A stretch of DNA of 64,000 bases from Leuconostoc suionicum (lineage in GTDB: Bacteria > Bacillota > Bacilli > Lactobacillales > Lactobacillaceae). Of the stretch, positions 43,904-52,783 are shown piece after piece (position 1 is the first letter of the stretch; every line of letters begins with the position of its first letter). Below the pieces are notes generated by a model. That model was given only the letters and a program-made list of their open reading frames with translations. It was not told where the DNA came from and did not search any database. The position numbers and the translations under genes were made by a program. Where the stretch lies: positions 948,501-1,012,500 of the forward strand of contig NZ_CP015247.1 of NCBI RefSeq assembly GCF_001891125.1, given 5' to 3'.

Positions 43904-44689
43904 ATGAAAAATTATAAACGCGGTCGGTTTGCGAGAAGAATCCTATTAGGTATTGTCATATTGATAGGTATTGTCTATTTAAACCGTGTGTCGATTTTGC
44001 AAAAAATTGTTGCACTAGGTTCGCAATCACAACTGATTAATATTGATAAACAAAGTAATTCACCGACACAAAATGATGAGCTAGCCAAATTAAAATATAC
44101 TGGTCAAACAGTTGTTGAAATCAATCATAATCAACCAACATTTAGTCAAGAAGACTTACAAATTAAACAGGGTGGCTGGCAAAAGCTATCTTCATTAGAT
44201 TGGTTAGGCAGACCACAAGCTGCTAATGCGTTGCTTAACAAAAAATTGATGCCGCCTTCTCAAAAGTATAAAGCGCGTGAACGATTAACTATTAAAACGC
44301 CAGGTTACCATGCCATCAAAACGGGAACGAATAATACAGACTGGTTATACAACCGTAGCCATCTGATTGGGTATCAATTTACTGGTCTAAACAATGAAGC
44401 CAAAAATTTGATCACGGGGACACGACAGTTGAACGCAGACAGTCGTGTCAATGCAAAAAGTATGGTGACTTATGAAACTGAAATTGCTGATTACTTGCAT
44501 CAATCAAAAAATAATTATGTGCGTTATCAAGTCAAACCAATTTACAAAAATGTTGGGTTAGTACCCCGTGGTGTTCACATGATGGCACAGTCAAATGACA
44601 ATACTTTGAAATTTAATGTCTATGTTTTTAACGTTCAAGATGGTTGGACAATTAACTACTTAAACGGTAAGGCTGAAAGGAGTGAATAA
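43904..44689 (+). CDS. DNA/RNA non-specific endonuclease, membrane anchored
   Basis: A 261-residue protein with an N-terminal signal anchor (about 13-28, LLGIVILIGIVYL) and an extracytoplasmic EndA/NucA-type beta-beta-alpha-metal nuclease domain. The active-site strand is NRSHLIGYQFTGLNNEAKN with catalytic His153; the usual DRGH is NRSH here. The later Asn-rich ITGTRQLNADSR helix carries the metal-binding Asn. It starts 15 nt behind the RHH gene. Homologues degrade extracellular DNA or take part in uptake; on conjugative plasmids they are common cargo. Confidence 0.87.
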   Translation: MKNYKRGRFARRILLGIVILIGIVYLNRVSILQKIVALGSQSQLINIDKQSNSPTQNDELAKLKYTGQTVVEINHNQPTFSQEDLQIKQGGWQKLSSLDWLGRPQAANALLNKKLMPPSQKYKARERLTIKTPGYHAIKTGTNNTDWLYNRSHLIGYQFTGLNNEAKNLITGTRQLNADSRVNAKSMVTYETEIADYLHQSKNNYVRYQVKPIYKNVGLVPRGVHMMAQSNDNTLKFNVYVFNVQDGWTINYLNGKAERSE

Positions 44690-45403
44690 GTGAAAGATGC
44701 AATAGAATTCAAAACAAGTCAAATGAAGGCACTCATCAAAAGAAGAAATGTTTTGAATAAAAAATATGATACAACGCTACCCGAAGATATTCCTTTAGAG
44801 GTTAAATCAGAACTAGAGCTTATTGTAAATTTGTTAAATGAATTTGACATCAATCAATTAATTTTTGATGAAAGACCAACAATGATTGGAATTAAAAATT
44901 CACGAGATGAAGAATGGTATTTTCAACAAATGAAATATTGGGTAGAAAGACACCCAAATGCTCTTAATGCGAAGTTTAGTCGAAGTAGTGTCTATAAGTT
45001 TGCTTTGCACTTCTTCGTAGAAAATATTGCCCTAAATACCAACAATGCACGTCTTAATTATTCAGAACTAGCCCAGAAAGTAAATGATGCCAACTCCACA
45101 AAAAGTGATTCAAAATTGACTGCGCAATTGGCAAATGTAGAGAATTTACTAGGTTTTCTTTTAACCATGCAGCAACGTCAACTTGAATACATTCCAGAAG
45201 GCATTAATTTAGAAAATGGTTTTGTTAAATACGCCATTAACCCAATTAATCCCACAGAGTTCCAACAATTTGGTACACCCACAGAACTCAATCCAAACAA
45301 TGAATTGGCACAATCTTATGAAGAATATAAAAAAATTCGGAGTCGCGATAAGCAGCTGATCAAAAAATATCACCAAACAGGAGGACAACTCGATGACGAT
45401 TAA
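44690..45403 (+). CDS. hypothetical protein of the mobilization operon, 237 residues
   Basis: A mostly helical, charged soluble protein starting at GTG 44690, immediately behind the nuclease stop, with AAGGAGTG 8 nt before. The central part (FSRSSVYKFALHFFVENIAL) looks like an RHH or helix-turn-helix region, and the C-terminus is Lys/Gln-rich (KKIRSRDKQLIKKYHQTGG). It overlaps the next gene by 11 nt. No family is recognised; it may be an auxiliary DNA-binding component of the relaxosome. Confidence 0.7.
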   Translation: MKDAIEFKTSQMKALIKRRNVLNKKYDTTLPEDIPLEVKSELELIVNLLNEFDINQLIFDERPTMIGIKNSRDEEWYFQQMKYWVERHPNALNAKFSRSSVYKFALHFFVENIALNTNNARLNYSELAQKVNDANSTKSDSKLTAQLANVENLLGFLLTMQQRQLEYIPEGINLENGFVKYAINPINPTEFQQFGTPTELNPNNELAQSYEEYKKIRSRDKQLIKKYHQTGGQLDDD

Positions 45404-45707
45404 AAAGCATAATAAAAGAAAAGCACAACTGACAAAGTATTTAGAACAACTTGATGAATTCAATTGGCACCATCCTACTCAAGTTAGTGAGATGGCTGAC
45501 AGTCAACATGAACGCGATAATCGTACGTACTATTTGGCTCAGATAAGTTTAATTCTGTTTAATAACTATCAACAGTCCTACATGCAAATTGCTCAAATGC
45601 TGAACATGTCTTCCAGAACAGCCCGCCGTTTGACAATTGATTATGAACAAGATTTTGATAGTTTAGAAGAGATTATGGAGGAATTGCAAAATGGCGAAGA
45701 CTGGTGA
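45393..45707 (+). CDS. helix-turn-helix protein of the mobilization operon
   Basis: A 104-residue protein with a C-terminal helix-turn-helix (YMQIAQMLNMSSRTARRLTIDYE, about 66-88) resembling sigma-70 region 4 or Xre-like folds. Overlaps of 11 nt with the gene before and 17 nt with the relaxase gene after show tight coupling. GGAGG precedes the ATG. Likely binds oriT or regulates the operon. Confidence 0.75.
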   Translation: MTIKKHNKRKAQLTKYLEQLDEFNWHHPTQVSEMADSQHERDNRTYYLAQISLILFNNYQQSYMQIAQMLNMSSRTARRLTIDYEQDFDSLEEIMEELQNGEDW

Positions 45708-47172
45708 AATTGCTGCATTTGCCCTGGGTGAAAAAAAGACGGCAATGGTCAATTTACCAGCGCAGTTTGTCACGTCTAGTACAGCAGATATGAAGGGACA
45801 AAAATACTCAGATTTAGTTGACTATGCTAATAATTCGGAAAAGACAAACGATCTTAATAATGAGTCCATGACCGATTTAATTGACTTAAAGGAACAATTT
45901 AGTAAGCCTGGCTATGCTAACCGCAATTCTGCGGTAACAGAAACGCATCCAATATTTGGTAGCGATAAACTAAATTATGATAATCACGATATTTCTGTAT
46001 TGAGAAAAGACTTGGATGAGGCTCAAAAAAATGGCAATAACATCCATGAACTCGCTTTCTCAATCAGAGGTGATTGGTTAGTTAAAAACAATCTCTATGA
46101 TCCCGAGACCCGTATGATAGACCAAAATAAGTTGAAGCATGCAGAACAAGAGGTTGCTAAGACGCTAATTAACAAAGGATTTAATTTACCTTTGGGAGAA
46201 GATGAAAATGACGTTGTTTGGTTTGGTGTGATTCATCAGGATACTGACCACCTAAACATGCATCTGTGGTTTGCTAAAAAAAGCCAAGAAACGCGGTCTG
46301 AGATGGTCAAGCAAGAAGGTAAGTACAAAGGGCAGCCAATCGGCGTTATACCTCTGGAAGTGATTGAACAAGCCAAGCGACAGTTTAGAAAACAATTAAT
46401 GTCGTCACAGGAACTAAGACGGCATCAGGAAATATTAAAAGGTGTTGGTGGCTTTAAAAAAGAAATTGTTGAGACAGCGCCAGAGAACCTTTTAAATGAC
46501 CGACACGCCAAAGCCATCAAGAAAATTTATGATGCTTTACCTCAAGACATGAAAGGTCGGTGGCAGGTTGGTAATGCTCATTTAACCGCTGGAAAAGGCA
46601 AAATGGCAAAAGCAAATCAATTAACAAATCAACTCTTAGACGATTTGTTTGAAAAGGAACTCAAACAAGAATATGAGGGCTTCAGGTCGCTGGCACAAGA
46701 ATACGACGCCATTAATATTGAAGACCAGGGCATGATGCATAAGGGACAACGCAAATGGTCTGAGAATAAGGAAGAGGAATTAAGGAAACGCTTAGCGAAT
46801 CAAATCTACAAACATTTAGCACAAATTGAAGACACCTCAATAAATGATATTGACCAACAAATGTCGGAACTACTAAACCATGTTGAACATCGCGACAAAG
46901 GCAGTAACGCAGATAAAACAAAAATAGTATCTAGCCCTCAGGAAAAGAATTTGGCCCCAAAATCACCGGCCAACAATGTAAAACAAAATTCAAAGCGCAT
47001 AGGCGATCAGATGCGAGTGCGGGGTGGTTCGTTTAATAAAATTAGTCGTTTGTGGCGGCAGGACGTCCGTGCTGAGACAAACGCAGAACGTCAATTCTTA
47101 AGAAATCAAAAGAAAGTTGAACAAGAAAAGGCTAACGAAGAATACGAGTCAGAAATATCCAGAAGATTGTAA
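45691..47172 (+). CDS. MobL-like relaxase
   Basis: A 493-residue protein. The histidine cluster HQDTDHLNMHLWF at 182-194 (HxD…HxxxH) is the metal-binding motif III of MOB relaxases and resembles the MobL group; an N-terminal Tyr (such as Tyr39 in GQKYSDLVDY) would be the nucleophile. The C-terminal half is helical and charged. GGAGG lies before the ATG. It would nick oriT and pilot the strand; with no coupling protein or T4SS here, transfer would need a helper element. Confidence 0.85.
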   Translation: MAKTGEIAAFALGEKKTAMVNLPAQFVTSSTADMKGQKYSDLVDYANNSEKTNDLNNESMTDLIDLKEQFSKPGYANRNSAVTETHPIFGSDKLNYDNHDISVLRKDLDEAQKNGNNIHELAFSIRGDWLVKNNLYDPETRMIDQNKLKHAEQEVAKTLINKGFNLPLGEDENDVVWFGVIHQDTDHLNMHLWFAKKSQETRSEMVKQEGKYKGQPIGVIPLEVIEQAKRQFRKQLMSSQELRRHQEILKGVGGFKKEIVETAPENLLNDRHAKAIKKIYDALPQDMKGRWQVGNAHLTAGKGKMAKANQLTNQLLDDLFEKELKQEYEGFRSLAQEYDAINIEDQGMMHKGQRKWSENKEEELRKRLANQIYKHLAQIEDTSINDIDQQMSELLNHVEHRDKGSNADKTKIVSSPQEKNLAPKSPANNVKQNSKRIGDQMRVRGGSFNKISRLWRQDVRAETNAERQFLRNQKKVEQEKANEEYESEISRRL

Positions 47173-47524
47173 GGAGAAAAATTTTCTTGTCAAATGGTTT
47201 TTTAGCATCTGTGACAATTACAGATAAAAGCATTATAATAGTTTACCCTCGATAAATAATGTAATGACAATATCTCGCACCCTTTTAAAAATTTTTCATT
47301 TTAGACTAATTAATAACAAAATTAAAATAAATAATTTATTTATTCCATATCTTATTTAGCTTTTTTATAGGACTTTAAAAGTCCGTAGCGATTATTTGAG
47401 TACAATTTCGTATTTCAAAAAAATATAAAAAATGTCAATCTATGTTAGATTATCTAACATTAAATGTGAATAATATAATAATGTGTGATAAATTCTAATC
47501 ATATCATAAGGAAGGTTGTATTCG
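47173..47524. promoter_or_regulatory. control region of the pxp operon with 19-bp palindrome
   Basis: ATGTTAGAT-T-ATCTAACAT at 47442-47460 is a perfect palindrome. TATAAT at 47474-47479 is a good -10; the palindrome covers the expected -35 (TTATCT, 18 bp spacing), so a repressor or an activator could act here. Further left are AT-rich bases and a weak GGACTTT/AAAGTCC hairpin near 47370-47385 that may end the relaxase transcript. No gene in this stretch. Confidence 0.65.
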
Positions 47525-47926
47525 ATGAAACTAGAAGATATTAATGACATTGTGAAAATTTTAAATGAAAATAACTTGACCCATATTTCTTTTAGGAATG
47601 GTGATTCTAAAATTAGTATTTCAAAAAATAATCTTAGTAATTTTCAAAGCGGTGTGAATGCTGAGTCAGAGACAGAAAAACAAGTACCTACTAGTGAGTA
47701 TATTACATCGCCTACGGTCGGAACTTTTTATGTTTCATCTGATCCAGAGTCAACACCGTTTATTTCTGTTGGACAAAAAGTAACAAAGTCAACAGTTGTA
47801 GGTATTGTTGAAGCTATGAAAATGATGACTGATGTTTTAGCAAATAAGGATGGTTTAATAGCTGAAATTTTAGTTTCAGACGGTGAATCAATTGAATACG
47901 GTCAAAAGTTGTTTAGGTTATCGTAA
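47525..47926 (+). CDS. biotin carboxyl carrier protein
   Basis: A 133-residue BCCP: an N-terminal helical and linker region (1-60), then the biotinyl domain TSPTVGTFYVSSDPESTPFI … VEAMKMMTDV with the biotinylated Lys99, ending QKLFRLS. The ATG at 47525 has GGAAGG 9 nt before it. It is the first gene of a nine-gene operon and is followed by biotin carboxylase with a TAATG overlap. Fatty-acid synthesis accB is the alternative, but the pxp-type neighbours and absence of accA/accD argue for a dedicated carboxylase. Confidence 0.92.
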   Translation: MKLEDINDIVKILNENNLTHISFRNGDSKISISKNNLSNFQSGVNAESETEKQVPTSEYITSPTVGTFYVSSDPESTPFISVGQKVTKSTVVGIVEAMKMMTDVLANKDGLIAEILVSDGESIEYGQKLFRLS

Positions 47927-49266
47927 TGGGTGAAAAATTTGTAGACAATTTCAAAGTTTTAATTGCAAATCGAGGAGAAATAGCTGTTAGAATAATTCGT
48001 GCTGTCAAAATGTTAGGATTTCAAACCGTTGCGGTATATTCGTCAGCAGACAAAGACTCATTACATGTAGCAATGGCGGATGAATCAGTACAAATCGGTC
48101 CATCTAATGTTTCTGATAGTTATTTGAATCAAAAAGCAATTTTAGCAGCGGCTGAGATTACACATGCAGATGCGATTCATCCAGGATATGGTTTTTTGTC
48201 AGAAAATCCTAATTTTGCCAAGCAGGTTGAAGAAATGGGAATCGTCTTTATTGGTCCAACTAGTGAAGTTATCGCACAAATGGGTGATAAAGAAAAAGCC
48301 AGGCAATTTATGTCAGAGGCTGGAGTTCCTATTGTTTCAGGTAGTGATAGTTTTTTTGAAGATGTTGATATTGGTTTTAAACAGGCCAAAAAAATTGGAT
48401 ATCCAGTTATGCTAAAGTCAGTAGCTGGTGGTGGCGGAAAAGGTATGCGTCTAGTGTCAAATCAAGACAGTTTTAAATCGCTTTTTGAAGTAGCCCAGAG
48501 TGAAATCATGGCGTCAGTTGGTGATCCACGGATGTATCTTGAAAAATTTGTTTTTAAACCGCGGCATATTGAAGTACAAATCCTAGGTGACGGTTTAGGT
48601 AATGCCATAGTTTTAGGGGAACGAGACTGTACGATTCAAAGTCACCATCAAAAAGTAATCGAAGAAGCTCCTAGTCATTTACTAGATGAAACGACACGAA
48701 AAAAAATGTTAGCAGTTTCTCTAAATGCTGTAAAAAAAATGGCTTATCGAAGTGCAGGCACTTTTGAATTTTTGTATCAGGGTCCTGGCAAATTTTATTT
48801 CATGGAAATGAATACAAGAATTCAAGTTGAGCATGCTATTTCTGAAGAAGTTTCAGGAATCGATATTGTATCAGCTCAAATTCAATTAGCAAGTGGTCGA
48901 ACTATAAATGACATTTCAATTGGCTCAAAAAACAATTTTGCTATTGAGGCACGCGTGTCCGCTCTATCCGCAGGCACAATTACTGGATTACATTTGCCCA
49001 CCGGATTAGGAATTAGAATTGAAACGGCTGTGTATCAAGGATATAAAGTACCTCCATATTATGACGCGATGATTGTAAAAATTATTGCAACTGGCATGAC
49101 TCGGCATGAGACATTAAAGAGATTGCAGATAGCGATAGAAGAGACAGTTATATTAGGTGTGGACACAAATTTAGATTTGTTGATGAGAATTATTATTCAC
49201 CCCGACTACATGTCAGATAAGAATAAAACAGACATTGACTGGTTGGATTTTCAAATGAAAGAATAG
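47926..49266 (+). CDS. biotin carboxylase subunit
   Basis: A 446-residue ATP-grasp biotin carboxylase that carboxylates biotin on the carrier protein with ATP and bicarbonate. The N-terminal KVLIANRGEIAVRIIRA, Gly-rich loop KSVAGGGGKGMRLV, metal site EMNTRIQVEHA and later catalytic Arg region are intact. Length fits stand-alone BC (about 450). It lies in a TAATG overlap with the carrier gene and 12 nt before the DUF1445 gene. Confidence 0.93.
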   Translation: MGEKFVDNFKVLIANRGEIAVRIIRAVKMLGFQTVAVYSSADKDSLHVAMADESVQIGPSNVSDSYLNQKAILAAAEITHADAIHPGYGFLSENPNFAKQVEEMGIVFIGPTSEVIAQMGDKEKARQFMSEAGVPIVSGSDSFFEDVDIGFKQAKKIGYPVMLKSVAGGGGKGMRLVSNQDSFKSLFEVAQSEIMASVGDPRMYLEKFVFKPRHIEVQILGDGLGNAIVLGERDCTIQSHHQKVIEEAPSHLLDETTRKKMLAVSLNAVKKMAYRSAGTFEFLYQGPGKFYFMEMNTRIQVEHAISEEVSGIDIVSAQIQLASGRTINDISIGSKNNFAIEARVSALSAGTITGLHLPTGLGIRIETAVYQGYKVPPYYDAMIVKIIATGMTRHETLKRLQIAIEETVILGVDTNLDLLMRIIIHPDYMSDKNKTDIDWLDFQMKE

Positions 49267-49278
49267 GGAATTTTTAAA

Positions 49279-50049
49279 ATGACACCAACAGAATTTAGAA
49301 AAAAAGTGAGAGATAACGAATATCAAAAGCCAACTGCTGGGATGTGCCCAGGATATGCTCAAACAAATTTAATTGTTCTTCCTTGGGAAGATGCATACGA
49401 CTTTCTATTATTTGCTCAGCGTAATCCTAAACCTATTCCCATCCTGGAAGTCACAGAAGTAGGAAGCAGAGAGTTGCAAACATTAGGGAATGACATTGAT
49501 GTTGCTACAGATTTTCCAAAATATCGTATTTATCGAAATGGCAAAATGGTTGACGAATATTTGTCCGTTGTAGACTTTTGGCGTGAAGATTTGGTTAGTT
49601 TTTTGATAGGATGTAGTTTTTCCTTTGAGGATTTACTAGTCGATGCGGGCATCGAAATTCGTCACATTACTGAAAAAGCAAATGTGCCAATGTTCAATAC
49701 AAATATTCCCTTAAAGCAAGCGGGTAAATTTTCGGGGAATATGGTTGTAAGCATGAGGCCTATAAAAAGTAGTCAAATAGCTACAGCGGTTAATGTAACG
49801 AATCGGTTGCCAGGCGTTCATGGTGCTCCAATTCAGATTGGAAATCCAGCAGAAATTGGTATATATGATCTTGCCGATCCAGATTATGGTGACGCGGTTA
49901 CCATTAATGAAAATGAAATACCTGTGTTTTGGGCATGTGGTGTAACGCCACAAGCAGCAGTAATGGCTTCGAAACCAAAATTTGCCATTACACATTCACC
50001 AGGACACATGTTGATTACTAATATATCAAATAAGGACCTTAGCGTGTGA
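49279..50049 (+). CDS. DUF1445 / D-glutamate cyclase-like protein (YcsI family)
   Basis: A 256-residue protein of the YcsI/DUF1445 family: N-terminal GMCPGYAQTNLIVLPWEDAYDFLLFAQRN, central SFLIGCSFSFEDLLVDAGI, and C-terminal VFWACGVTPQAAVM and TNISNKDL. The mammalian relative DGLUCY is a D-glutamate cyclase that interconverts D-glutamate and 5-oxo-D-proline, which fits the pxp genes around it. It overlaps the pxpA gene by 4 nt (GTGA). The bacterial enzyme's direction of reaction is inferred. Confidence 0.88.
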   Translation: MTPTEFRKKVRDNEYQKPTAGMCPGYAQTNLIVLPWEDAYDFLLFAQRNPKPIPILEVTEVGSRELQTLGNDIDVATDFPKYRIYRNGKMVDEYLSVVDFWREDLVSFLIGCSFSFEDLLVDAGIEIRHITEKANVPMFNTNIPLKQAGKFSGNMVVSMRPIKSSQIATAVNVTNRLPGVHGAPIQIGNPAEIGIYDLADPDYGDAVTINENEIPVFWACGVTPQAAVMASKPKFAITHSPGHMLITNISNKDLSV

Positions 50050-50810
50050 ATAAAATGATAAAAGTGGATTTTAACTCAGATTTAGGAGAAAGTTTTGGAA
50101 ATTATAAAATTGGCCTAGACAGTGAAATTTTACATCAAGTTACTTCTGCAAATGTTGCTTGTGGATTTCACGCTGGTGATGCGTCAATTATGGCTCAGAC
50201 TGTTCAACTAGCACTTGACAAAGGTGTTGCAATTGGAGCTCATCCAGGCTTTCCAGATTTACAGGGTTTTGGTCGACGTAAAATTGAGATGAATACATCA
50301 GACATCACAGATATAGTGGCTTACCAAGTTGGCGCTCTGTCTGCCTTCACCCCTGATCACAAATTGCATCACGTTAAAGCTCATGGCGCTTTATACAATA
50401 TGGCAGCGAAAGATCGACTAATAGCTGATGCTGTAATAACTGGAATTAAGTTAGTTGATCCGCAAACAATTGTATATGGATTGGCCAACAGTGAATTAAT
50501 TAAAGCAGCACAAGATGCCAATATGAAGTTCGCTCAAGAAGTATTTGCTGATAGAAATTACCAATCTGATGGGTCTCTTGTGCCACGGTCACAGCCAAAC
50601 GCCATTATTTCAAATCCAGCGGAAGCTGCTCAGCGAGCCCTTGAAATGGTGGAAAACAAATCCGTCGTGTCTGTTACCGGGGAGGTTGTGCCTCTAGCAG
50701 TGGATTCTATTTGTGTTCATGGTGACAACCACTCTGCTGTGGACTTGGCCATAGAGATTAAAAAACTGCTTCTTGATAATCAAGTTACAGTGACCAATAA
50801 AATCTGTTAA
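50046..50810 (+). CDS. pxpA: 5-oxoprolinase subunit PxpA (LamB/YcsF family)
   Basis: A 254-residue LamB/YcsF protein with the family features: KVDFNSDLGESFGNYKIG at the start, ANVACGFHAGDA near 37-48, GAHPGFPDLQGFGRR and HVKAHGALYN. In the PxpABC complex this subunit, with PxpBC, opens 5-oxoproline to glutamate at the expense of ATP. Start is GTG 50046 because AAGGA is spaced 9 nt from it and the codon overlaps the previous stop; the ATG 9 nt further is too far. Confidence 0.93.
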   Translation: MNKMIKVDFNSDLGESFGNYKIGLDSEILHQVTSANVACGFHAGDASIMAQTVQLALDKGVAIGAHPGFPDLQGFGRRKIEMNTSDITDIVAYQVGALSAFTPDHKLHHVKAHGALYNMAAKDRLIADAVITGIKLVDPQTIVYGLANSELIKAAQDANMKFAQEVFADRNYQSDGSLVPRSQPNAIISNPAEAAQRALEMVENKSVVSVTGEVVPLAVDSICVHGDNHSAVDLAIEIKKLLLDNQVTVTNKIC

Positions 50811-50822
50811 GAGGATAAAAAT

Positions 50823-52055
50823 ATGGATCAAAACAAAATAAAAAGCAACGCAGAGTTGTCAATTAATAAAAGAAGCGCGCGTTCTGTTGCGATGGGAGCA
50901 GCATTTGTCATGGCAATGGCTGCTGTTGGCCCAGGATTTTTAACACAAACAGCGACCTTTACAAGTCAATTAGGACCAAGCTTTGGGTTCGCAATTCTAA
51001 CAACAATTTTGATTGACATCGTTGTGCAAATGAATATTTGGAGAATTATTACTGTATCTGGAAAGCATGCGCAACAAATTGCTAATGATATTTTCCCTGG
51101 ATTAGGCTACTTTTTAACTTTTTTAATTGTGGTCGGTGGTTTCTTTTTTAATATTGGAAATGTTGCTGGAGCAGGACTTGGTTTAAATGTTTTGTTTGGT
51201 ATATCAGCCGAAAACGGAGCTGTCATTGCTGCTGTTTTGGCAATAATTGTATTTGTTGTCAGAAATGCATTGCTAGTTATGGATCGCACAGTACAAGTGC
51301 TAGCTGTCGTAAAAATTGCGGTTTTAATTTATATTTTGTCTGTTACTACTGTCCCCGTTAGTTCAGCAATCAAACATACCTTTTTACCAAGTAATATAGA
51401 TTTTTATTCGATAGTAACTATTGTTGGTGGTACGGTAGGGGGCTACATTTCTTTCGCAGGTGGTCACCGTTTGTTAGAGGGTGGAGTGCATGGACAAAAA
51501 GGATTGAAATACGTCAATGAGGGCGCGCTTTCAGGAATTGGAATTGCATCAGTAATTCGTGTCATGTTATTTTTAGCCGGGCTGGCAGTCGTAATGGCTG
51601 GTCATAAGTTAGATCCCTTGAATCCAGCAGCTGATATTTTTAAAATTGCAGCTGGAAACTTTGGTTATAAGTTCTTTGGTTTACTGTTGTTCGCTGCTGG
51701 CATGACTTCCATTCTCGGATCGACATTCACATCAGTGTCATTTATGAATTATTCACACTCTCCTGAGGGTGCCGTAAAATTTCAAAAGTACCGTCCATAC
51801 CTTGTCATTGGTTTCATTGCTGTTTCAACCTTAGTATTTTACATTATAGGTAAGCCCGCTCAAATTTTAGTTGTAGTTGGTGCGATTAATGGGTTAATTT
51901 TACCTATTGCTTTGGCCATTTTATTGATTGGGGCATATAAAAACAAAATTATGGGTACTGATTATAAGCATCCCATACTACTGAGCATTTTGGGCTGGAT
52001 TGTGGTCCTATTCATGGCATTTGCTGGCATCGAAACGCTCATTAATACATTATAA
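50823..52055 (+). CDS. NRAMP-like transporter (YcsG type)
   Basis: A 410-residue membrane protein with about 11 helices. The first helix reads MAAVGPGFLTQTATFTSQLG, where true NRAMP metal transporters have DPGN; the Asp and Asn of metal coordination are missing, so it is unlikely to carry metals. YcsG-type members always travel with ycsF/kip genes, and the probable cargo is 5-oxoproline or a related acid (inference). GAGGAT precedes the ATG, 12 nt behind pxpA. Confidence 0.88.
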   Translation: MDQNKIKSNAELSINKRSARSVAMGAAFVMAMAAVGPGFLTQTATFTSQLGPSFGFAILTTILIDIVVQMNIWRIITVSGKHAQQIANDIFPGLGYFLTFLIVVGGFFFNIGNVAGAGLGLNVLFGISAENGAVIAAVLAIIVFVVRNALLVMDRTVQVLAVVKIAVLIYILSVTTVPVSSAIKHTFLPSNIDFYSIVTIVGGTVGGYISFAGGHRLLEGGVHGQKGLKYVNEGALSGIGIASVIRVMLFLAGLAVVMAGHKLDPLNPAADIFKIAAGNFGYKFFGLLLFAAGMTSILGSTFTSVSFMNYSHSPEGAVKFQKYRPYLVIGFIAVSTLVFYIIGKPAQILVVVGAINGLILPIALAILLIGAYKNKIMGTDYKHPILLSILGWIVVLFMAFAGIETLINTL

Positions 52056-52066
52056 AAGGGGTCTAA

Positions 52067-52783
52067 ATGAATTCAAAAGTTATTTTTTCTGGTGACACAA
52101 GTATTAACGTTGTATTTGAAAATGTTGTTTCAGAAAAAATTAGCAATCAAGTACTATCGATAGCTAAATTAGTAGAGAGGCAACATATAAATGGGTTGGT
52201 GGATATCATACCCGCTTATCGAGAAGTTACATTTGTTTTTGATCCACTTGTTATAGATATTGCATCATTTAAGCAATTCTTAGAAAAGCAATTAAACAAA
52301 ATGGATGGTGAAATAGTTGATAAAAACGGAAGACACTATGATATACCTGTACTTTATAATGATGAAGTGGGATTAGATTTGCTAGAGGTTGCTAAATATC
52401 ATGGGTTATCTATAGAAGAAGTAATCCATCTGCATACGGCACAAGCATATAGAATTTATATGTTGGGATTTTTACCCGGTTTCGCATATCTTGGTGGCTT
52501 AGATGTAAAGCTTCATACACCTCGTAAAAAAACACCAAGACTAAGAATTCCGGCTGGATCTATTGCTATTGGTGGGGAACAAACAGGATATTATCCTGTT
52601 GACTCTCCGGGCGGTTGGCAGATTATTGGTCAAACGCCATTAGTTATGTTTGATTCGAATCGACCTGAAATAAAACTTCATGCTGGAGACAGGATGAAGT
52701 TTTATGCAATAGATAAGCTTGAATTCCAAAAATTGAAAGGTACACATTTTGATGATTTTGTTTCTAAGGAGAAAACGCTATGA
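52067..52783 (+). CDS. pxpB: 5-oxoprolinase subunit PxpB (KipI / AHS1 family)
   Basis: A 238-residue protein with the AHS1 core: HTAQAYRIYMLGFLPGFAYL, PRKKTPRLRIPAGSIAIGG and VDSPGGWQIIG. It is homologous to the first half of the carboxyltransferase domain of urea carboxylase. With PxpC it forms the heterodimer that activates 5-oxoproline. It overlaps pxpC by 4 nt (ATGA), and GGGG precedes the ATG. Confidence 0.93.
   Translation: MNSKVIFSGDTSINVVFENVVSEKISNQVLSIAKLVERQHINGLVDIIPAYREVTFVFDPLVIDIASFKQFLEKQLNKMDGEIVDKNGRHYDIPVLYNDEVGLDLLEVAKYHGLSIEEVIHLHTAQAYRIYMLGFLPGFAYLGGLDVKLHTPRKKTPRLRIPAGSIAIGGEQTGYYPVDSPGGWQIIGQTPLVMFDSNRPEIKLHAGDRMKFYAIDKLEFQKLKGTHFDDFVSKEKTL

Noticed and set aside
47926-49266. 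Biotin carboxylase considered as part of the fatty-acid synthesis acc cluster
   Set aside because: No accA, accD or fab genes are near; operon partners are pxp genes.
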